Assembly (NCBI RefSeq): GCF_020400605.1
Contig: NZ_JAINRD010000004.1
Span: forward strand, 186,001-250,000
Source of the DNA: Streptomyces aculeolatus
GTDB lineage: Bacteria; Actinomycetota; Actinomycetes; Streptomycetales; Streptomycetaceae
DNA: 64,000 nt
Reading direction: 5' to 3'
Part shown: positions 19,072 to 29,333 of the stretch, one piece after another
Position numbering within the stretch: the stretch's first letter is position 1
Layout of the letters: every line of letters begins with the position of its first letter
Translations under genes and position numbers: made by a program
Notes under the pieces: generated by a model
What the model saw: only the letters and a program-made list of their open reading frames with translations
Database searches by the model: none
Told to the model about the DNA's origin: nothing

Positions 19072-21852
19072 CTACTTGCCGCCGACGACGGCCGCGGGAG
19101 CACGGTCCTCCTTGCCGTCTCCCCCCGCGGTGAGGGCGAGCGGACCGTGCTCGTCGGTGCGCAGGACCGCGGCGCCCTGGGCACGCAGGGCGGCGACGGT
19201 GCGGGGCGACGGGTGGCCGTACGGGTTGCCGGTGCCCGCGCTGACGAGGGCGAAGCGGGGTCCGAGGCGCCGCAGCAGCTCGTGGTCCTGGTAGGCGGAG
19301 CCGTGGTGCGGAACCTTCAGGGCGTCGACGCGGGGCAGTCGGGGGACGGCGGCGAGCAGCGCACGCTGGGCGGGCGGCTCCAGGTCGCCGGGCAGCAGCA
19401 CGGTGAGACCCCCGGTGCGTACGAGGAGGGTGACGCTGGCGTCGTTCGGCCCGGCCGGGGGCGGGGTGCCCGCCGCCGGCCACACCACCTGCCACGACAG
19501 CCCGCCCGCCCGGCGCCGCTCCCCCGGCCGCGCGCGGATCACCGGCACGCCCGCGGCGGCGGCCGTACGGCGCACGGCAGCCGCCTGGCCCGGCGGCTCG
19601 TCGAGTCCGCCGACCTGGACGGCGCCCACGGCCCGGCCGCGGAGGACGCCGGCCAGGCCGGCGACGTGGTCCTCGTGGAAGTGCGTGAGGACGAGCAGGG
19701 GGATGCGGCGGACGCCGAGGTCGCGCAGGCAGCGGTCGACGAGCGCGGGGTCCGGGCCGGTGTCGACGACGACCGCCTCCCCGTCGCCCGCGGCCAGCGC
19801 GAGCGCGTCGCCCTGCCCGACGTCGCACGCCACGAGGCGCCAGCCGGCGGGCGGCCAGCCGGTGAGGACCCGGGTGAGGGGGACGGGGCGGAGCACGGCC
19901 AGCAGCACCAGCAGCGCGCAGGCGACGCAGAGCCACCGGTGATGGGCGAGCCGGCGCAGGCCGAGCAGCAGCGGCGGCGTCACGGCGGCCAGCGCCAGCC
20001 CGCCGTACCAGCCGCCGGGCCAGCCGTACGTGGCACCGGGCAGCGCGGCGCCGGTCCTGGCGACCCCGGCGATCCACTCCGCCGCCCACCCCGCGGGCGT
20101 CGCCAGCAGCTCGGCGGCCGGCAGCGCGGGCAGGGCCACCGCGAGCGCGGCGAACCCCAGGACGGTGGCGGGCGCGACGGCGAACTCGGCGAGCAGGTTG
20201 CACGGGATCGCGACCAGGCTGACCCGCGCCGCGAGCACCGCGACGACCGGCGCGCACACCGCCTGCGCCGCGCCCGCCGCCGCCAGCGCCTCGGCGAGCC
20301 GCGGCGGCACGCGGCGGGCACGCAGCGCCGCGCTCCAGCGGGGCGCGAGGGTGAGCAGCGCGGCGGTGGCCAGCACCGAGAGCAGGAAGCCGTACTCGCG
20401 GGCCAGCCACGGGTCGTAGAGGACGAGCAGCAGGACGGCGGCGGCGAGGGCGGGCAGCAGGGAGCGGCGCCGCCCGGTGCCGAGGGCGAGCAGGGTGATG
20501 AGGCCGCAGGCCGCGGCCCGCAGCACACTCGGCTCGGGGCGGCAGACGACGACGAAGCCGAGGGTGAGGAGGCCGCCGAGGAGCGCGGTGGCGCGCAGCG
20601 GGATGCCGAGCCGCGGGGCGAGCCCGCGGCGCTCGGCGCGGGCTGCGAGGTGGGGCGGGCCGATGAGGAGGGCGAGGACGACCGTGAGGTTGGCGCCGCT
20701 GACGGCGAGGAGGTGGGTGAGGTCGGTGGCGTGGAAGGCGTCCTGGAGTTCGGCGGGGATGCGGGAGGTGTCGCCGACGACGAGCCCGGGCAGCAGCGCG
20801 CGGGCGTCGGCGGTCAGCCCGTCGGTGGCCTCGCGCAGCCCGCCCCGCAGGGCGCCCGCGGCCCGTTGCAGATCACTCGGCCCCCGCACGACCTCCGGCG
20901 GCCCGTCCCCGGCGGCGCGCAGGACGGCGCCCACGGCCCGGCCGCCCCCGGAGTCCGGCGAGACCCGCGCGTCGACCCGCAGCCGGGTCGAGGGCAGCAG
21001 CCCCAGCCACGCCCGCCGCGCGCCGGAGTCCCGCGGCTGGACGAGGACCAGCACGGGGGTCCGCACGCGGGTGGACTGGCGGCCGGTGGTGGCGGGGCCC
21101 GGCGGGGTGACAGGTTGTTGGGCACCGGTGGCTTCGGGGGTGGCATAGGCGGGGGTGGGCACGGCGGAGGAGGACAGCGCGGGACCCGGGGCTTCGGAGG
21201 TCGGCGGAGTGGCTGGGTTGCGGGGTGAGGTTGCCGGGCTGATCGGGGGCGTCGGGGATGTGGTGGTGACGAGGCGGGCTTCGGCTCTGACGAGTACGGC
21301 GGCGGGCGCGGCGGCAGGGCCGCGGACCTGCGGGCGGACCGGCCGGGGGTCGGAGGTCACCTCCATCTCGACGGTGGCCTGCCCGTACCGCTCGGCGACC
21401 GCGGGCAGCGGACCGCGGTGGAGGTCGGCGCCGTGCAGCGCCGCCGTCCCTGCTCCCGCTGCGCCGCAGAGCAACGCGGCGGCCCCCGCGACCAGCACCC
21501 GCGACCTCCCGGCGGCGGCCGGGCGGACGCCGCAGGCCGACGGCGGCATCCTGCGCCTTCCCCGGCGCCGGGCCATCGCAAGCAGCCCCACCGCGGCGGC
21601 CGTCGCCAGCGCGCAGGCCACCGGCACCGCGGCGCCCTCCCGGCCCAGCGCCAGGGCCGCCGCCGCCCATGCGGCCAACGCCGGGGGCACCAGCCGCAGA
21701 TCGGCCGGTCCCTCCGCCGGCGCCCCTGCCGCGCCGGACGGGGCCGCCGCTCCGCCCGCCCGTCGCCCATCCCGCAACCGGGCCCGGGGCGCGGGGCGTT
21801 GCACGGACGTCGCGGCGGTGGTCGCGGTGGGGGCGGGGTCACGGCTGGACAT
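19072..21852 (-). CDS. comEC: ComEC/Rec2 DNA-uptake channel with metallo-beta-lactamase domain
   Basis: 926 residues. The N-terminal part has hydrophobic segments and a DUF4131-like region. The central Competence domain (~345-640) has HLLAVSGANLTVVLAL and many membrane helices. The C-terminal metallo-beta-lactamase domain (~665-915) has LVACDVGQGDALAL and LTHFHEDHVAGL, the latter holding the HxHxDH metal ligands. ComEC conducts single-stranded DNA across the membrane in transformable bacteria; the nuclease-like domain may degrade the other strand. The start ATG at 21852 overlaps the comEA end by 14 bases, indicating translational coupling. Confidence 0.95.
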   Translation of the reverse strand: MSSRDPAPTATTAATSVQRPAPRARLRDGRRAGGAAAPSGAAGAPAEGPADLRLVPPALAAWAAAALALGREGAAVPVACALATAAAVGLLAMARRRGRRRMPPSACGVRPAAAGRSRVLVAGAAALLCGAAGAGTAALHGADLHRGPLPAVAERYGQATVEMEVTSDPRPVRPQVRGPAAAPAAVLVRAEARLVTTTSPTPPISPATSPRNPATPPTSEAPGPALSSSAVPTPAYATPEATGAQQPVTPPGPATTGRQSTRVRTPVLVLVQPRDSGARRAWLGLLPSTRLRVDARVSPDSGGGRAVGAVLRAAGDGPPEVVRGPSDLQRAAGALRGGLREATDGLTADARALLPGLVVGDTSRIPAELQDAFHATDLTHLLAVSGANLTVVLALLIGPPHLAARAERRGLAPRLGIPLRATALLGGLLTLGFVVVCRPEPSVLRAAACGLITLLALGTGRRRSLLPALAAAVLLLVLYDPWLAREYGFLLSVLATAALLTLAPRWSAALRARRVPPRLAEALAAAGAAQAVCAPVVAVLAARVSLVAIPCNLLAEFAVAPATVLGFAALAVALPALPAAELLATPAGWAAEWIAGVARTGAALPGATYGWPGGWYGGLALAAVTPPLLLGLRRLAHHRWLCVACALLVLLAVLRPVPLTRVLTGWPPAGWRLVACDVGQGDALALAAGDGEAVVVDTGPDPALVDRCLRDLGVRRIPLLVLTHFHEDHVAGLAGVLRGRAVGAVQVGGLDEPPGQAAAVRRTAAAAGVPVIRARPGERRRAGGLSWQVVWPAAGTPPPAGPNDASVTLLVRTGGLTVLLPGDLEPPAQRALLAAVPRLPRVDALKVPHHGSAYQDHELLRRLGPRFALVSAGTGNPYGHPSPRTVAALRAQGAAVLRTDEHGPLALTAGGDGKEDRAPAAVVGGK

Positions 21853-23410
21853 GGGGACGGAGGTCCGCGAAGCGGCTGTCGCCGATGCCGTTCACGTCGC
21901 GGAGCTGCTCGACGTCGGTGAAGCCGCCGTTCTGGTCTCGGTAGTCGATGATGTGCTGGGCCAGCACGGGGCCGATGCCGGGCAGCGCGTCGAGCTGTTC
22001 CGGCGTCGCCGAGTTGAGGCTCACCACCCCCGTGGGTGAGCCGCCTCCCGCCGGTGGGCTCGCGCCGGGGACCGGCGGTGCGGGTGGCGCGCCCGGTGCC
22101 GCCGAGGGCGGTTCGCCGACGACGATCTGCTCGCCGTCGACCAGTGGCCGCGCCCGGTTGAGGCCGTCGGCCCCGGCGTTCGGGCCGACACCGCCCGCGG
22201 CGCGTAACGCGTCCTCGACGCGGGACCCGGCGGGCAGCCGGTGGACACCCGGCTCGCGCACCTTGCCGACGACGTCCACCACCAGGTCCCCCGCCGGACG
22301 GGCGCCCGGCTCCCCCGAGGCCTCGGGCACCGCCGCCTCCGCGGCGGGCGGTGGCGCTGCGCCGCGTGCCTCCGGAGGCCGTACGGGCTGGGGGCGGCCG
22401 GACCAGAAGTGGTACGCGGCGAGCGCGGTCCCGGCAACGAGCACCAGCACCAGGGCCGCGCACGTCGCGGGCTCCAGCCCGCACCGCAGCCGGATCCACA
22501 CCGGCAACCGCTCCCGGACCGTCGCCCGCCACCGCTCCCACGTCCCGACCTCTCCCCGGTCCGGGGCCGGTTGTGGGGTCACGGCGGGCTCGGAGTCCTG
22601 GACGGATGCGGATGCGGCGGTGCGAGGGGGCACGGAGGCGGAGATGGGAGCGGGTGCCCGGGCACGCACGAAGCCGGAGGCAGACGCGGGCGCGGGTGCG
22701 GAAGCGGGTGCGGTAGCGGGCGCGGGTGCGGGAGCAGTAGCGGGCACGGGTGCGGGAGCAGTAGCGGGCACGGGTGCGGGAGGAGCGTCGGGTACGGACG
22801 CGGGTGCAGCGGCGGGTGCGGGGGCCCGGGACGGCGACGCTCCGCCGGCGCCGCTGCCCGCGGCCGGACGTCCGGGCGGCTGCCGCAGCCCCGGCGGCCC
22901 CGCTCCGTCGGCCCGGAAAGCGGGCGCGGGAACATCCCGCGCCCGCTCTGCGCCGCCCTGAGCCAGGTGCCCGCCGGCACCACCCTCGGGTGGCAACGGC
23001 GGGGCAGCAGGTGCTGCTTGGCGGGATTCTCGCGCGGCGGCGTCATCGGAGCGGGCCGTGCCGCCTTCGCGCCACCCAGCCGACGATGGCTCCGCAGCCG
23101 CCCGGCCGGCCTTCTCCACCGCCCCCCTCCGGGGGAACCGCGGGGGGTCCTTGCTGGACCAGTGGAGCTGCGGCGGTGGTTCTCCCGGCAGGTGCCGGGA
23201 GTGCGGAGGCGGGGGCGCGAGCATCGTCGTCGCCCTGTGCCGGAGCTGCTCCCGCGGTGTCCTCGCGGGCTCCCCCGCCACCACTGCGTCCTGCCCCGCG
23301 CGGGCTCCCCGCGGGCTCCGCCCCGGCCCGCCCGCCGCCGCGCTCCCGCGCATGCGGCGCCTGCCCGGTCCGTGGCGGCCCGGTCCCCTGGTCTCCGTAC
23401 GTGCGCTCAT
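21839..23410 (-). CDS. comEA: ComEA-like DNA-binding protein with SLBB and helix-hairpin-helix domains
   Basis: 523 residues, much longer than Bacillus ComEA because of a ~300-residue cytoplasmic, disordered N-terminus that includes an Ala-Pro-Val-Pro repeat (about 205-260). A single transmembrane helix (LVLVLVAGTALAAYHFW, ~340) follows. Outside are an SLBB domain (VDVVGKVREPGVHRLPAGS) and a C-terminal helix-hairpin-helix (LNSATPEQLDALPGIGPVLA), which binds duplex DNA for uptake. The 14-base overlap with comEC marks an operon. The start at 23410 is uncertain because no strong ribosome binding site is seen. Confidence 0.92.
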   Translation of the reverse strand: MSARTETRGPGRHGPGRRRMRGSAAAGGPGRSPRGARAGQDAVVAGEPARTPREQLRHRATTMLAPPPPHSRHLPGEPPPQLHWSSKDPPRFPRRGAVEKAGRAAAEPSSAGWREGGTARSDDAAARESRQAAPAAPPLPPEGGAGGHLAQGGAERARDVPAPAFRADGAGPPGLRQPPGRPAAGSGAGGASPSRAPAPAAAPASVPDAPPAPVPATAPAPVPATAPAPAPATAPASAPAPASASGFVRARAPAPISASVPPRTAASASVQDSEPAVTPQPAPDRGEVGTWERWRATVRERLPVWIRLRCGLEPATCAALVLVLVAGTALAAYHFWSGRPQPVRPPEARGAAPPPAAEAAVPEASGEPGARPAGDLVVDVVGKVREPGVHRLPAGSRVEDALRAAGGVGPNAGADGLNRARPLVDGEQIVVGEPPSAAPGAPPAPPVPGASPPAGGGSPTGVVSLNSATPEQLDALPGIGPVLAQHIIDYRDQNGGFTDVEQLRDVNGIGDSRFADLRPHVQP

Positions 23411-23495
23411 GGCCCGAAGGTACGAGCCCCGCCCCCACCCCTGCTGATCATGGGCAATTCCTGTGGATAACCCGCCGGTTGTGGACAACCCGCGG

Positions 23496-24350
23496 CTACG
23501 CGCCGCCCCGCCGCGACACCACCGCGCCGAGCAGCCCCGGCCCCGTGTGCGCCCCGATGACCGCGCCCACCTCGCTCAAGTGCAGCTCCCCCAGCCCCGG
23601 CACCCGCTCGCGCAGCCGGTCCGCCAGCTCCGCCGCGCGCTCCGCCGCCGCCAGGTGGTGCACGGCGACGTCCACCGGGCCCTCCGCCGCCGTTTCGAGC
23701 ACCAGCTCCTCCAGCCGGTGGATCGCCCGCCCGGCCGTACGGACCTTCTCCAGCAGCTCGATCCACCCGCCGTCCAGCCGCAGCAGCGGCTTCACCGCCA
23801 GCGCCGAGCCCAGCAGCGCCTGCGCGGTGCCGATCCGGCCGCCGCGGCGCAGGTAGTCCAGGGTGTCGACGTAGAAGAACGCCGACGTGCCCGCCGCGCG
23901 CCGCTCCGCCGCCTCCACCGCGTCGTCGACGGCGCCGCCGGCCTCCGCCGCCCGGGCGGCGGCGATCGCGCAGAAGCCGAGGGCCATCGCGACCATCCGG
24001 GTGTCCACCACCCGCACCGGCACCGGCGCTTCCTTCGCCGCCAGCACCGCCGCGTCGTACGTCCCGGAGAACTCCGCGGACAGGTGCAGCGACACGATGC
24101 CCCGCGCACCCGCCTCCGCGGCCTTCCGGTACGTCGCCGCGAAGAGCGCCGGGCTGGGCCGGGACGTCGTCACCGGGTTCCGCTTGCGCAGCGCCTCGGC
24201 CAGCGAGCGGGCGGAGATCTCGGTGCCCTCCTCCAGTGCCCGGTCGCCGAGCACGACGGTCAGCGGGACGGAGATGATGCCGTGCCGCCGCATCGCCTCG
24301 GGCGGCAGATAGGCCGTGGAATCGGCGACGATCGCGACATCGGGGGACAT
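23496..24350 (-). CDS. DegV-family fatty-acid-binding protein
   Basis: 284 residues from the ATG at 24350. DegV features are VAIVADSTAYLPPEA at the start, VTTSRPSPALF (~82), HLSAEFSGTYDAA (~112-124) and SAFFYVDTLDYLRRGGRIG (~177-195). DegV (FakB-type) proteins bind a single fatty acid and, with FakA, present it for phosphorylation; no kinase partner is nearby. It lies 85 bases upstream of comEA in the same direction and may be its operon leader. An upstream start at 24380 is possible. Confidence 0.93.
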   Translation of the reverse strand: MSPDVAIVADSTAYLPPEAMRRHGIISVPLTVVLGDRALEEGTEISARSLAEALRKRNPVTTSRPSPALFAATYRKAAEAGARGIVSLHLSAEFSGTYDAAVLAAKEAPVPVRVVDTRMVAMALGFCAIAAARAAEAGGAVDDAVEAAERRAAGTSAFFYVDTLDYLRRGGRIGTAQALLGSALAVKPLLRLDGGWIELLEKVRTAGRAIHRLEELVLETAAEGPVDVAVHHLAAAERAAELADRLRERVPGLGELHLSEVGAVIGAHTGPGLLGAVVSRRGGA

Positions 24351-24461
24351 GCCCAAGACACTACTGGGCTCGCCGAACACCCCGCATCCGAGGGCCGCAC
24401 GGCGCGTACGGGCCAGGCGGTCGGCCGAACCGCAGCCGGCGGCCCGGCCCTCCGGGCAACG

Positions 24462-25217
24462 CTACGCCGACTCCGGTTTGCGCAGCTTCTCGATCTTCGC
24501 CAGCAGCGCCTGGAAGGCGTCCTGCCCCTCCGCCGTCCCACCGGACGACAGCGCCGCCTGCTGCTTCGGCGAGCGGCCCGCACCGTCCCCCGCCCGCGCG
24601 TCCTTGCCGGACCGCTCACCGGACCGCTCACCGGACCCGGCCGCCTCCGCAGACTCCTGCTCCGCCGCCGGCGTCCAGTGCCGCAACGCGCCGGTCTCCA
24701 GGTCGATCTGGGTCGTCAGCGCGTCCAGCCCGTCCTCGTCCTCCGCCGTGTGCCGCGCGCGGTCCTGCGCCGCCCAGCGCAGCGAGTTCGCCGACTGCGC
24801 TATCCGCTCCGCACGGCTGCGCAGCTCCGGAAGCCGCTCCGCGACGCGCGACTTGTCCGGCTCGCGCTCCAGGTGCCGCAGTTCGCCGTCGACCTGGCGC
24901 GCGTACTCGTGGAGCCGGTCCAGCAGGCCGATCGACTCGCGCAGGCCGGGATCGCCCTCCACCGCGTGCTCCAGCTCGCGGCGGGTGGAGTCGACGGAAC
25001 TGCGCAGGGTGAGCCGCAGGCCGGCGATGTCGCCTGCCGCGCCCGGCTGCACCGCGCGGCGGGCCTTGAGCGTGGTCTCCTGGACCGTCTTGCGGGTATC
25101 GGCGACCGTGCGCTCGACGCCGCGCTTCACCGCCCGCGTCGCCTTGACGGTCAGGACCACGCCCGCCGCGACACAGAGCACGAAGAACAGCGCCAGCAGA
25201 GCGACGACGACGTCCAT
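24462..25217 (-). CDS. Single-pass membrane protein with coiled-coil cytoplasmic part, unknown function
   Basis: 251 residues. An N-terminal membrane helix (MDVVVALLALFFVLCVAAGVV) is followed by long charged helices (~30-165, e.g. ELEHAVEGDPGLRESIGLLDRL), probably coiled coil, and a Ser/Gly/Ala-rich tail ending FQALLAKIEKLRKPESA. It shows no catalytic motif. GGAGGG precedes the ATG. It lies between leuS and the degV gene, all leftward. The topology suggests a membrane-anchored scaffold, but that is speculative. Confidence 0.75.
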   Translation of the reverse strand: MDVVVALLALFFVLCVAAGVVLTVKATRAVKRGVERTVADTRKTVQETTLKARRAVQPGAAGDIAGLRLTLRSSVDSTRRELEHAVEGDPGLRESIGLLDRLHEYARQVDGELRHLEREPDKSRVAERLPELRSRAERIAQSANSLRWAAQDRARHTAEDEDGLDALTTQIDLETGALRHWTPAAEQESAEAAGSGERSGERSGKDARAGDGAGRSPKQQAALSSGGTAEGQDAFQALLAKIEKLRKPESA

Positions 25218-25449
25218 GAGGTCTGCATCCCTCCATCTCGGGCCCCGCAGGCCCCGGCGGCCACGGCAGGCGGTCTCCCCTCAAGCGTACGGGGTACGGG
25301 AAAGGCCGGGTGGCCCCGCCGGCCCCCGGCCTTCCCGGAATCGTCCCTTAGGGAATGCTCCCGCGGACTCCCGTCAGGGTGTCCGTCCGTCCTCCCGCCC
25401 GGGCGTCCGGAAACGCCCCGAGGGGCGCCCGGTGTCCCGGACGGCGGTG

Positions 25450-28296
<2,847 letters not shown>

Positions 28297-28345
28297 CGTC
28301 CTCAAAGCTCCTGGTGGTCTCTGCCGGCGGTCGGGGGCGGAAACG

Positions 28346-28370
28346 AAAAATCCCCTCGCACAGGAGGGGA
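28346..28370 (-). terminator. Intrinsic terminator in the leuS leader (attenuator)
   Basis: On the minus strand TCCCCTC (28370-28364) pairs with GAGGGGA (28357-28351) around a 6-base loop and is followed directly by TTTTT (28350-28346). It is 50 bases upstream of the leuS start, which only makes sense if read-through is regulated. U-tailed terminators are uncommon in this GC-rich genome, and this is one of the clearest in the window. Confidence 0.8.
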
Positions 28371-28371
28371 C

Positions 28372-28403
28372 GCCGCGCTGAGTGCTTCCTTCGTCAGCGC
28401 GGC
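28372..28403 (-). promoter_or_regulatory. Leader hairpin overlapping the leader-peptide stop codon
   Basis: On the minus strand GCCGCGCTGA (28403-28394) pairs perfectly with TCAGCGCGGC (28381-28372). The left arm contains the leader-peptide stop codon TGA. A ribosome stalled at the Leu codons (28417-28409) would cover this arm, changing folding ahead of the adjacent terminator. I could not find a convincing antiterminator pairing by eye. Confidence 0.7.
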
Positions 28404-28432
28404 CCGCTAAGCAGAAGGCGTCGGGCACGCAT
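28394..28432 (-). CDS. Leucine leader peptide for leuS
   Basis: A 12-residue peptide, [12 protein letters not shown], with three consecutive Leu codons CTT-CTG-CTT at 28417-28409. CTT is rare in such GC-rich genomes. It ends at TGA 28396-28394, just before the hairpin and the U-tailed terminator that precede leuS. Peptides of this kind act as sensors in ribosome-mediated attenuation: low Leu-tRNA stalls the ribosome on the Leu codons. No Shine-Dalgarno is visible, but a TACCCT -10 box ends 6 bases before the ATG, so the transcript may be leaderless. Confidence 0.75.
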   Translation of the reverse strand: MRARRLLLSGPR

Positions 28433-28438
28433 GTGCTC

Positions 28439-28444
28439 AGGGTA
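28439..28444 (-). promoter_or_regulatory. Likely -10 box of the leuS leader transcript
   Basis: TACCCT on the minus strand (fits TAnnnT) ends 6 bases before the leader-peptide ATG at 28432, so transcription would begin at or next to that A. I see no good -35 element 16-18 bases upstream. Confidence 0.45.
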
Positions 28445-28554
28445 TCGCAGCCGGGTCGGGGCCCGAGGTGCCCTTTTTCGCCCCCCGGTCCCGCGGTCCG
28501 GGCGCGCGGGGCCCGGCGCCGCTTCAGTCCCTGTCCGGCCGCCCCACGGGTGCC

Positions 28555-28698
28555 GCGCAGCTGGTCGATGTCGCGGCGCAGCGTGCGATCGCTGACCCCG
28601 AGCCGCTCGGACAGCACGCGGCCGGGCCAGTCCCGCCGGGACTGCAGCAGCAACAGCAGGTGCAACATGCGCGAGGGCGGAACGGCCATGCAGCTCAT
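28555..28698 (-). pseudogene. Remnant of a WYL/YafY-type transcriptional regulator (N-terminal helix-turn-helix only)
   Basis: About 48 codons encode a recognisable DeoR/HTH_11-type N-terminus: [10 protein letters not shown] followed by [21 protein letters not shown], the winged-helix region of WYL regulators. After DIDQLR the expected GYPV... continuation is replaced by Arg/Gly/Pro-rich sequence with no family similarity, and the WYL domain is absent. It lies between tRNA-Ala and the leuS leader. It could instead be a short expressed DNA-binding peptide, but decay of a full regulator is simpler. Confidence 0.6.
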
Positions 28699-28717
28699 GG
28701 TGCGGCGTCCGTCCGGG

Positions 28718-28737
28718 GCACCGGCCCCGACCGGTGC
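28718..28737 (-). terminator. Hairpin directly after tRNA-Ala
   Basis: GCACCGG (28718-28724) pairs with CCGGTGC (28731-28737) around a 6-base loop, starting 3 bases beyond the tRNA 3' end. Confidence 0.5.
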
Positions 28738-28740
28738 GAG

Positions 28741-28813
28741 TGGAGCTAAGGAGATTCGAACTCCTGACCCCTTGCATGCCATGCAAGTGCTCTACCAACT
28801 GAGCTATAGCCCC
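28741..28813 (-). tRNA. tRNA-Ala (anticodon GGC)
   Basis: A 73-base cloverleaf: acceptor GGGGCTA/TAGCTCC with the G3-U70 wobble that identifies alanine tRNA, D arm GCTC/GAGC, anticodon stem CTTGC/GCAAG with loop ATGGCAT (anticodon GGC), T arm AGGAG/CTCCT with TTCGAAT, and discriminator A73. CCA is not encoded. It reads GCC/GCU codons. Confidence 0.97.
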
Positions 28814-28853
28814 CGGGCGGGCCTCACCTTACCCCACCGGGGGCGGCGGGCGA

Positions 28854-29090
28854 TCAGGCCGTCGCGAACGAGTAGAAGCGCTTGAGCGTGCAGTGCTCGT
28901 CCAGCAGCCGACCGTAGATCGGCTCGCCCTCCAGCTCGCGGTACGTCTCGATGGGGTCGCCCTTTATGATCAGCGCCCGCGCGCACTCCTCGCACCAGTA
29001 CTGGTAGTCGGGGTTGAGCGGCTCCATGTCGCGCACGATGGGGGTGCCGTTCCCGCACCAGTCGCACTTCCTGCTGTGTGCTCCCATCAC
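28854..29090 (-). CDS. Small zinc-ribbon-like protein of unknown function (downstream gene of a pair)
   Basis: About 78 residues. Two cysteine pairs, CDWCGNGT (~9-16) and WCEECAR (~32-38), could bind one zinc. The rest (GDPIETYRELEGEPIYGRLL) is acidic and probably helical. GTG at 29090 or ATG at 29087 could start it: the junction reads TGAGTGATG, where TGA is the stop of the upstream gene, so the two are translationally coupled. No family name is known to me; similar short proteins seem conserved in Streptomyces. Confidence 0.75.
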   Translation of the reverse strand: MMGAHSRKCDWCGNGTPIVRDMEPLNPDYQYWCEECARALIIKGDPIETYRELEGEPIYGRLLDEHCTLKRFYSFATA

Positions 29091-29264
29091 TCAGCTCCAG
29101 CTATGGCCGCAGGCCGTGCACACATAGGACACTCCGCCGTTGTCACCGAGCACCTGCGCGACGTGCGAGGAACCGCAGGCTGGACAGTGCAGGGCGGAGG
29201 CGCGGATCGCTCCCGGCCGACGGGTGTCGGCCGCCGGCTGCCTCCCGGTGGCGCACGAAGGCAT
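29091..29264 (-). CDS. Small zinc-ribbon protein of unknown function (upstream gene of a pair)
   Basis: 57 residues from the ATG at 29264, preceded by GGAGGGG. The C-terminal half has two CxxC knuckles, HCPACGSSHV and YVCTACGHSW, separated by about 16 residues, a classic zinc ribbon as in transcription or ribosome-associated proteins. The N-terminal half is basic and low in complexity. It abuts the next gene without a gap. Confidence 0.75.
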   Translation of the reverse strand: MPSCATGRQPAADTRRPGAIRASALHCPACGSSHVAQVLGDNGGVSYVCTACGHSWS

Positions 29265-29333
29265 CTCGCAGCCCCTCCCTTCGGCTTCCGCCCTGTGAGG
29301 ATGCTGTGATTCTGCCACGCGCGGCAAGGGCGG

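Noticed and set aside
22660..22860. Repetitive Ala-Pro stretch in comEA as a mobile or variable repeat
   Set aside because: The units are irregular at the DNA level and continue as an ordinary low-complexity linker.
28300..28450. T-box riboswitch upstream of leuS
   Set aside because: No T-box consensus or specifier loop is visible, whereas a Leu-rich leader ORF with hairpins is present.
28297..28782. In-frame N-terminal extension of leuS
   Set aside because: It runs through the leader peptide, the terminator and the regulator remnant and has no LeuRS similarity.
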